Source: an uncultured Eudoraea sp. (GTDB lineage: Bacteria; Bacteroidota; Bacteroidia; Flavobacteriales; Flavobacteriaceae). Taken from it: a stretch of DNA of 38,112 bases. How positions within the stretch are numbered: position 1 is the stretch's first letter; each line of letters begins with the position of its first letter. The position numbers and the translations under genes are program-made. A model generated the notes under the pieces. That model was not told the origin of the DNA, ran no database searches, and saw only the letters and a list, made by a program, of their open reading frames with translations. The stretch is from positions 1-38,112 of the forward strand of contig NZ_CAMYIP010000207.1 in the NCBI RefSeq assembly GCF_947258525.1, given 5' to 3'. This document shows positions 32,481 to 38,112 of the stretch, piece after piece.

Positions 32481-33668
32481 TTAGTTAAATTTGTGTCTCA
32501 CGACAATGTCCTTCAGTCTTGATTTTAAATCTTCACCCGCGTCGTAGACCATTTGTTCATTAGAAGGAAATGGAACTGCAACCCTGTTTAAAAGAGGTAC
32601 AAGATCATTGTCAAGCGCCCTTTTATCACCATTGTAATTTGCATAAACATGCTCAAATACAAATTCACTGCTAAGGGGGTATGAATTGAGTTGCTGTTTA
32701 CTTTGCAAATCTATATAGCTTACATTACCCGTAACTTGTGCAGATTTAAGTTGAGTAAACTGATAGAAATTACAACTTACTGTCCTGAATCTGTCAACCT
32801 TTATTTCATTACCCAAACTATCCTTTACTACTCTTCCATCTGAATCAAGAAGTACTTCAACTCCATCTTTAATCTGCCTTTCCTTTACAATTTGTTTTTC
32901 CTGGATTTGTTCCGGCGATATATTAATGGCTCTGAAGGCCACTTCCATTTCATAATCATAGTTTACTTCAGCCAGTGGATTTGTATGATACTGCGTCCAT
33001 TGGTCATTTAATCCATAGGTGTTAAAATTCAATAGTTCTTCTTCTAATCGTGCCGGAACTATTTGCTCTGTATCGTTAACCATGTTCACTTTAACATAGT
33101 CCAGCCCTTTAATATAGGCCTCATCCATTTTTTGACGACTATCAGCATATCCGGGACTTAATTCATTTAAGTATTCAAAATCCCTGTAAGCATTTCTAAA
33201 GTCCTCCTTGTATTTTGCATTCTGCAATAGCTCTGAAGCATTGTTGTATAAATAGTCAGATAAGTTGTCCTTTGCAACAAGTATCTCATTGTCGTAATTG
33301 TTAAATGAAAATCTGGCATTTCTATCTTCCTCATATACCTGTAAGGGTAAAAGAGGCTTTATGCGCTCCTGAATATTTTTCAAGCGGCTATATCCATTAA
33401 ATATCGCATTGTAATTGGCAGGATTACCTTCTTTCTTTAAATAGGCAATGTTTTCTAATTCCCTTTGAGTATACTTTTGGAATGCTTCTTCAAGAAGCAG
33501 TACATAAGGTTGATTGCCTTTTTTGGTTTTATTATCTGCAAGATTTTTTATAGCCTTATTTATGGCAGCGGAATAATTGCCCGTATTTAGGGCCTCCTGA
33601 GTTTTTTTAACACCTCCGCATGCTATTAAAAAAACTACAATTGTTGTAAAGAGTATCGTTTTTCTCAT
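32481..33668 (-). CDS. Uncharacterised lipoprotein with helical-repeat-like N-terminal half
   Basis: A protein of 395 residues from the ATG at 33668, chosen because it gives a lipoprotein signal (RKTILFTTIVVFLIACGG). I do not recognise the family. The first half looks like TPR-type helices (EALNTGNYSAAINKAIKNLA, QPYVLLLEEAFQKYTQRELE, FRNAYRDFEYLNELSPGYAD), and the second half is beta-rich (VNYDYEMEVAFRAINISPEQ, VSCNFYQFTQLKSAQVTGNV, SEFVFEHVYANYNGDKRAL). An envelope location is likely; no partner is suggested by the flanking fahA and ytxJ genes. It stands as a single gene with a bidirectional terminator behind it. Confidence 0.8.
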   Translation of the reverse strand: MRKTILFTTIVVFLIACGGVKKTQEALNTGNYSAAINKAIKNLADNKTKKGNQPYVLLLEEAFQKYTQRELENIAYLKKEGNPANYNAIFNGYSRLKNIQERIKPLLPLQVYEEDRNARFSFNNYDNEILVAKDNLSDYLYNNASELLQNAKYKEDFRNAYRDFEYLNELSPGYADSRQKMDEAYIKGLDYVKVNMVNDTEQIVPARLEEELLNFNTYGLNDQWTQYHTNPLAEVNYDYEMEVAFRAINISPEQIQEKQIVKERQIKDGVEVLLDSDGRVVKDSLGNEIKVDRFRTVSCNFYQFTQLKSAQVTGNVSYIDLQSKQQLNSYPLSSEFVFEHVYANYNGDKRALDNDLVPLLNRVAVPFPSNEQMVYDAGEDLKSRLKDIVVRHKFN

Positions 33669-33782
33669 GATAATATGTTTATAGGTTTTAACAGCAGTTT
33701 TCAATAGCTGTGCCAAAACACACATAATTCATAACGAAAAACGATAATGTATCGTATAAATTCGCTAAAATGTTCTTTTAGC

Positions 33783-35078
33783 CTAATGATTTTGCAGATT
33801 ACTTTCTAGTGGAGGAAGCAATTTTGTCTCTACCTTGCCAAACCCGATACGTACCCCATCTTTTTCGCAAAACCCTTTTAAAGTTACCGTATCCAAGTCC
33901 TGAATGGAAGTCCTTTTTTCGCCATCCTGAAGAGCTACAGGTTTTGTTCCCTGCCAGGCCAATTCCAGCATAGAACCATAAGAATCTGGCGTTGTACCGG
34001 AAATTGTGCCACTGCCCATTAGGTCACCACTGATTACTTTACAACCGTTTGAAGTATGGTGAGTTAATTGTTGCGCCATTGTCCAGTACATGTATTTAAA
34101 ATTTGATTTGGCAATTGTAGAAGGAGCTCCTCCATCCGGAGTAATTGAAACTTCTAAATTAATATCAAAACTATTTTTCCCTTTTTGTTGCAGATATGGA
34201 AGCGGTGCAGGGTTTTGTGCCGGACTATCTACCCTAAAAGGTTCAAGAGCTTCTAGTGTAACAATCCATGGTGAAATAGAAGAGGCAAAATTCTTTGCCA
34301 TAAATGGGCCCAGGGGCACATATTCCCACTTCTGTATATCCCTTGCGCTCCAATCATTTAGTAAGACAAGTCCGAAAATATAGTCCTCAGCTTCATCAAT
34401 AGGGATAGCTTCCCCTAATTTATTGGCGTCCGTCGTAATAAAGCCCATTTCTAATTCAAAGTCAACCATTTTAGATGGTCCAAACTCTGGTTGATGAGCA
34501 CCTTTGGGCAATGTCTGCCCTATAGGTCTTCTAATATTCTGTCCACTCGGGATTATTGTGGAGCTTCTGCCATGGTATCCAATAGGGATATGTAACCAGT
34601 TAGGCAGCAAAGCATTTTCCGGATCTCGGAACATAGTCCCGATATTGGTTGCATGTTCTTTACTTGAATAAAAATCCGTATAATCTCCTATCTGCACCGG
34701 AAGTTGCATTTCAATCTCGTCCAGGGTGAATAAAACGATTTTCCGATGTTCCTCATTTTCTTTGAGGCTTGGGTTGGTAATGTCAAAAATTTCGCTGATC
34801 CTGTTTCGCACTAAACGCCAGGTTTTTTTCCCATCTGAGATAAAATCATTTAAAGTGTCCTGCAGAAAAATGTCATCTGTAAGTGGAATTCCATCAAAAT
34901 AACCCAATTGATGCAGTGCTCCAAGGTCAATAGCATAATCACCTATTCTCGTTCCAATAGTAATGACATCATCCCTTGTCAGGAAAACACCAAAAGGAAT
35001 GTTTTGTATTGGAAAATCAGAATTAGGGCTAACTTCTAGCCAGGATTTTTTAGATGGATCATTTGTTTTTAAGGACAT
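33783..35078 (-). CDS. fahA: Fumarylacetoacetase
   Basis: Fumarylacetoacetase cleaves fumarylacetoacetate to fumarate and acetoacetate, the last step of tyrosine and phenylalanine breakdown through homogentisate. The 431-residue protein is of the long, eukaryote-like FAH type: N-terminal domain FPIQNIPFGVFLTRDDVITI, then the catalytic core with DYTDFYSSKEHATNIGTMFR, PIGYHGRSSTIIPSGQNIRR, VDFELEMGFI, LLNDWSARDIQKWEYVPLGP and CKVISGDLMGSGTISG. The metal-binding Asp and Glu positions and the catalytic His (KEHATN) are kept. Homogentisate dioxygenase is not next to it. It is divergent from glyA. Confidence 0.95.
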   Translation of the reverse strand: MSLKTNDPSKKSWLEVSPNSDFPIQNIPFGVFLTRDDVITIGTRIGDYAIDLGALHQLGYFDGIPLTDDIFLQDTLNDFISDGKKTWRLVRNRISEIFDITNPSLKENEEHRKIVLFTLDEIEMQLPVQIGDYTDFYSSKEHATNIGTMFRDPENALLPNWLHIPIGYHGRSSTIIPSGQNIRRPIGQTLPKGAHQPEFGPSKMVDFELEMGFITTDANKLGEAIPIDEAEDYIFGLVLLNDWSARDIQKWEYVPLGPFMAKNFASSISPWIVTLEALEPFRVDSPAQNPAPLPYLQQKGKNSFDINLEVSITPDGGAPSTIAKSNFKYMYWTMAQQLTHHTSNGCKVISGDLMGSGTISGTTPDSYGSMLELAWQGTKPVALQDGEKRTSIQDLDTVTLKGFCEKDGVRIGFGKVETKLLPPLESNLQNH

Positions 35079-35115
35079 GGTGTAATTGTTAATTTATGTT
35101 TGATAAATTCCTGAT

Positions 35116-35123
35116 CAAATATA
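35116..35123 (-). promoter_or_regulatory. Putative -7 element of fahA
   Basis: The minus strand reads TATATTTG, an exact TAnnTTTG, 37 bases before the fahA ATG. A CAA that could be the -33 TTG lies 25 bases away, farther than usual. Confidence 0.4.
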
Positions 35124-35190
35124 TTATTTTCTTCTTATTAAAGTCTGGCAATTTGTACTTTTACGCCTCATTTAACACAAGAATATTGTT

Positions 35191-36462
35191 ATGCAGCGCG
35201 ACCATCAAATATTTGAATTAATTGCCGAGGAAAAAGAGCGGCAATTAAATGGGATAGAACTTATTGCTTCTGAAAATTTTACGAGTCCACAAGTTATGGA
35301 AGCTGCAGGATCTGTCCTGACTAACAAATACGCTGAGGGTTATCCCGGAAAGCGCTATTATGGGGGATGTGAAGTAGTTGATAAGGTTGAACAACTCGCA
35401 ATAGATAGAGCAAAGGAATTGTTTGGAGCTGCATATGCAAATGTGCAACCACATTCAGGATCACAAGCCAATGCTGCTGTCTACCAGGCATGTTTAAGTC
35501 CCGGCGATACAATTTTAGGCTTTGATCTAGCACATGGAGGACATCTTACTCATGGCTCACCGGTTAATTTTTCGGGTAAGCTCTATCGTCCGGTATTTTA
35601 TGGAGTAGATGAAGAAACAGGAGTAATAAACTATGATAAAATTCAGGAAATAGCCAAAAAGGAACGCCCTAAACTTATAATTGCCGGGGCTTCAGCTTAT
35701 TCCCGCGATATGGATTTTAAACGTTTTCGCGAAATTGCTGATAGTGTAGATGCACTTTTATTGGCAGATATTGCTCATCCTTCGGGCCTTATAGCTAAAG
35801 GGATATTAAATGATCCTATCCCACATTGCCATTTTGTTACCACAACAACTCATAAAACTCTTAGAGGACCCCGGGGTGGTTTAATTCTGATGGGTCAGGA
35901 TTTTGAAAATCCTTTTGGAATTAGGTTGAAAAATGGAAATTTACGTAAAATGTCTGCTTTAATAAATCTTTCCGTTTTTCCGGGAAATCAGGGAGGGCCT
36001 TTGGAACATATTATAGCTGCCAAGGCAATTGCTTTTGGGGAAGCCCTTTCTGATGAATTTTTGCATTATATGTTGCAGGTGAAGAAAAATGCTGAGGCTA
36101 TGGCCGCAGCTTTCGTCGCAAAAGATTACAAGATAATTTCTGGTGGTACTGATAATCATATGATGCTAATAGATCTTCGCAATAAAAATATTACCGGAAA
36201 AGATGCAGAAAACATTCTGGTTAAAGCAGATATCACGGCAAATAAAAATATGGTTCCATTTGATGATAAGTCACCCTTTATTACCTCAGGAATTAGATTC
36301 GGAACTGCAGCAATAACTACCAGGGGTCTTAAAGAAGCCGATATGACGACTATTGTTGATCTAATCGATGAGGTTATTACAAATGCAGAACAAGAGGAAG
36401 TGGTTGCGAGTGTGAAAGTAAAGGTAAATGAATTAATGAAAGGCCTTCCGTTATTTGCTTAA
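35191..36462 (+). CDS. glyA: Serine hydroxymethyltransferase
   Basis: GlyA interconverts serine and glycine with tetrahydrofolate, the main source of one-carbon units. The 423-residue PLP enzyme shows [57 protein letters not shown], the PLP Asp-x2-His pair in [13 protein letters not shown], and the Schiff-base lysine Lys222 in [11 protein letters not shown]. The C-terminal [20 protein letters not shown] is also typical. It is divergent from fahA and converges on the hypothetical gene ending at 36521. Confidence 0.98.
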   Translation: MQRDHQIFELIAEEKERQLNGIELIASENFTSPQVMEAAGSVLTNKYAEGYPGKRYYGGCEVVDKVEQLAIDRAKELFGAAYANVQPHSGSQANAAVYQACLSPGDTILGFDLAHGGHLTHGSPVNFSGKLYRPVFYGVDEETGVINYDKIQEIAKKERPKLIIAGASAYSRDMDFKRFREIADSVDALLLADIAHPSGLIAKGILNDPIPHCHFVTTTTHKTLRGPRGGLILMGQDFENPFGIRLKNGNLRKMSALINLSVFPGNQGGPLEHIIAAKAIAFGEALSDEFLHYMLQVKKNAEAMAAAFVAKDYKIISGGTDNHMMLIDLRNKNITGKDAENILVKADITANKNMVPFDDKSPFITSGIRFGTAAITTRGLKEADMTTIVDLIDEVITNAEQEEVVASVKVKVNELMKGLPLFA

Positions 36463-36520
36463 GGTTGGCAAAAGCCGTTTAATATTAAAGCACTAGTTGT
36501 ATTTATTGATTTTGGATTAA

Positions 36521-37192
36521 TCAATGATTTAACATGAATAAATCACCGTAAATGATAGATTTATTATTAAGATCATAGATTAAGGCATCCTTTTCAGACT
36601 CGAAATAGAGGCCCCAATATTTAAAATAGTCTTTCTTTTTATTATTACCGGCTCTGATATTCTTTAGTTTGGATTCATTTTCAAAAAGGTCTTCCTCAAA
36701 TACCGGAATATAAATTTCATAAGGTGTTTCGGTAAGCCTCTTGGATAAATAAACATAGTGCTCGGCTATAGTTTGAAGAATCTGCCGAAGTTGTTCTTCT
36801 ATGCTATTTTCAAATATGTTCTTAATAATTATAGAGCAATCTTTTGCAAAAATAGAGAGTTCTTCAATATCTATTCGCCTGCTATTCAACTTGTTTAATT
36901 TCTTCAATGCCCTGGAAAATGGGGAACTTTTAGACCAGCTATTCTGTGCTGAGTATATTCTGCCCCAGGTACCTTTTTGTAAATGTGAAAGTATTTCAAC
37001 CAGTGTAAAATTACAATCCATTTCAATAACTAAATTTTCTCCGACATTATCTGAAGAGCAATTTCTTACGGATACATTGGAAAAATAATCTCTTTCCAAT
37101 CTCTTTTTAAACTCAACTAAACCCTTTATTTGCGGGTTGTCGTCCAGTTTAATTCGAAGATTATCTCTAAAATTATCCTGTTTGTTTTGCAT
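36521..37192 (-). CDS. Uncharacterised cytoplasmic protein
   Basis: A 223-residue protein without signal peptide or membrane segment; I do not recognise it. It is charged and mostly helical, with ALKKLNKLNSRRIDIEELSI, IFENSIEEQLRQILQTIAEH and a C-terminal stretch YFKYWGLYFESEKDALIYDL that may be a small beta unit. Its start region has TAATTTTG on the minus strand (37221-37228), a possible -7 element, inside a perfect AT-rich palindrome (37225-37243). It follows a LuxR-type regulator gene by 162 bases on the same strand, so a functional link is possible but unproven. Confidence 0.6.
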   Translation of the reverse strand: MQNKQDNFRDNLRIKLDDNPQIKGLVEFKKRLERDYFSNVSVRNCSSDNVGENLVIEMDCNFTLVEILSHLQKGTWGRIYSAQNSWSKSSPFSRALKKLNKLNSRRIDIEELSIFAKDCSIIIKNIFENSIEEQLRQILQTIAEHYVYLSKRLTETPYEIYIPVFEEDLFENESKLKNIRAGNNKKKDYFKYWGLYFESEKDALIYDLNNKSIIYGDLFMLNH

Positions 37193-37354
37193 AATAACAG
37201 AAAAACTAAGGGGTTTATATCAAAATTAATTTTAAAAATTAATAGTTGACTATATAAAAACCATAGAATAAATAAGGTTTCGCCAGTATTTTATAATTAT
37301 TTATTATTGTCTGTGAAGTGAACGAGGGTCGATTTGTCTGAAAAATCAGTAATA

Positions 37355-38026
37355 TTAGATGAAACCCCTGTTTCTGGATTCTGTAATCAATGCCTGGTCA
37401 TTCTGTTTTTCAACACCAAAAACTGCTTTCAGATGCCTTTTTCTGTTTTCAATACTTGGCAGTGATAAAGAAACATGGTTAACCATGTCTTTTGTTTTTG
37501 TTCCTATAGACAAATAGTGAAGAATTTTTTTGTCTTTCTCATCCAGAATTATATCGTCATTGGCCATTTTTTTCCGAATGGCCGCCAGGGCTTTTTGGGT
37601 GTAATAGGGTGGAGTGGTCATTACCGTTTGGACCATTGCCTGCAGGGACTTTTGATCTATTTCCGTTTTTACCATATACCCTTCGGGATCAACCGTCTTC
37701 AGAATACTGTTTATTCTGTAATTGTCGCTAAATGAAGACATAAATACAATTTTGGTCTTTGGAATGACCTTACGCGCAATAATGCCGATATCCTCACCTG
37801 TTTTGGCGGGGCCTTCTGTGGCCTGCGATAATTGTATATCTAACAAAAGAATATCGTAGGCAAATGAATTAACAGAATTTTCAATTTTTTCAATAGCCTG
37901 TTCGTAGGATTTTGCGGTATCCACCAGAACCTTAAAATTATCAAATTCTGTATCCTCAAGGATAAATTTATAACCCATGGTGGTCATTTCGTGATCATCT
38001 ACCGCTAAAATCCGAATCGTTTTCAT
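37355..38026 (-). CDS. Response regulator with LuxR-like C-terminal domain
   Basis: A 223-residue response regulator. The receiver domain carries the acidic pair (ILAVDDHEMTTMGYKFILED), phospho-acceptor Asp63 in DILLLDIQL, an unusually long loop after it (SQATEGPAKTGEDIGI), the switch Ser in IVFMSSFSD, and a Lys in GYMVKTEID. The C-terminal helix-turn-helix (LDEKDKKILHYLSIGTKTKD, then LSLPSIENRKRHLKAVFG) resembles the LuxR/NarL type but is divergent. The start overlaps the stop of the upstream gene by four bases (ATGA), and that gene looks like its kinase. Confidence 0.88.
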   Translation of the reverse strand: MKTIRILAVDDHEMTTMGYKFILEDTEFDNFKVLVDTAKSYEQAIEKIENSVNSFAYDILLLDIQLSQATEGPAKTGEDIGIIARKVIPKTKIVFMSSFSDNYRINSILKTVDPEGYMVKTEIDQKSLQAMVQTVMTTPPYYTQKALAAIRKKMANDDIILDEKDKKILHYLSIGTKTKDMVNHVSLSLPSIENRKRHLKAVFGVEKQNDQALITESRNRGFI

Positions 38027-38112
38027 GATGATGTTTTTTCCGCAATTTTCAATTTTTCTTTTTTGTTAACCCGAGCTGTATTTTCAGATTCCGTTAGCCT
38101 GAAAGGCACTTG
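38023..38112 (-). CDS. C-terminal end of a probable sensor histidine kinase (runs off the window)
   Basis: The last 29 codons of a gene whose start lies beyond the window edge. They read QVPFRLTESENTARVNKKEK and end IAEKTSS before a TGA that overlaps the next gene's ATG by four bases. A short QVPF strand near the C-terminus followed by a charged tail is how many kinase ATPase domains end, and the coupled response regulator supports that reading. The assignment rests mostly on context. Confidence 0.55.
   Translation of the reverse strand, partial: QVPFRLTESENTARVNKKEKLKIAEKTSS

Noticed and set aside
33669-33725. N-terminal extension of the lipoprotein gene at 32481
   Set aside because: It would place 19 residues before a standard lipoprotein signal peptide, so the ATG at 33668 is preferred.
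36505-36525. ATTGATT/AATCAAT repeat after glyA as a terminator
   Set aside because: The stem is short and nearly all A-T, with no T run, and it overlaps the stop codon of the neighbouring gene.
1-38112. Mobile elements, CRISPR arrays, tRNA or rRNA genes, defence islands
   Set aside because: I found no transposase, integrase, phage or restriction gene, no regular spaced repeats, and no tRNA- or rRNA-like sequence.

Overview
The window looks like chromosome of a marine-type member of the Flavobacteriaceae (Bacteroidota). It is AT-rich. It carries families typical of that group: DUF6913, DUF4835/PorD-type, DUF6503, PorP/SprF, YtxJ and a Bacteroidota-type omega subunit. Several genes are preceded by the Bacteroidota -7 promoter element TAnnTTTG, and Shine-Dalgarno sequences are weak or absent. 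I see no rRNA, tRNA, CRISPR array, insertion sequence or prophage. Gene density is high and no gene-free stretch exceeds 300 bases. This is mainly core chromosome, and I do not claim a new defence or mobile system in it.

Layout. Positions 1-4400 hold the 3' end of ligA, three little-known small genes, and a 5'-nucleotidase split over two overlapping minus-strand genes whose first gene has lost its signal-peptide end. Positions 4410-14601 run on the plus strand: DUF6913-dapA, then bamD-rpoZ-coaBC-DUF4835-recN, then fabI, then glycosyltransferase-YbbR-coaE. An OmpR-type sensor kinase/regulator pair follows (14681-16975). Positions 17023-24354 are a long minus-strand run: Gfo/Idh oxidoreductase, 3-hydroxybutyryl-CoA dehydrogenase, DUF1015, YggS, a DnaQ/GIY-YIG fusion, a voltage-gated-type potassium channel, miaA and gntK, many touching or overlapping.

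Positions 24472-28569 hold pcm, smpB, a DUF6503 lipoprotein, a histidine-phosphatase lipoprotein and a PorP/SprF-like protein. The last has a periodic coiled-coil extension and an apparently frameshifted C-terminal domain. Positions 28574-36462 hold a TetR regulator, clpB, ytxJ, a TPR-like lipoprotein, fumarylacetoacetase and glyA. The end carries an unrecognised protein, a LuxR-type response regulator, and the last 29 codons of what is probably its cognate kinase.

How the genes fit together. The main themes are coenzyme A synthesis (coaBC, coaE), envelope biogenesis (bamD, fabI, dapA, glycosyltransferase, PorP and PorD-like proteins), genome and translation upkeep (ligA, recN, miaA, smpB, exonuclease fusion) and protein quality control (clpB, pcm, ytxJ). 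The points most worth a second look are two apparently broken reading frames (near 4400 and 28440), a 24-residue repeat in the PorP/SprF extension, a small protein resembling archaeal riboflavin kinase, helically phased GTTAA repeats before the two-component pair, and -7 elements close enough to start codons to suggest leaderless or nearly leaderless mRNAs.
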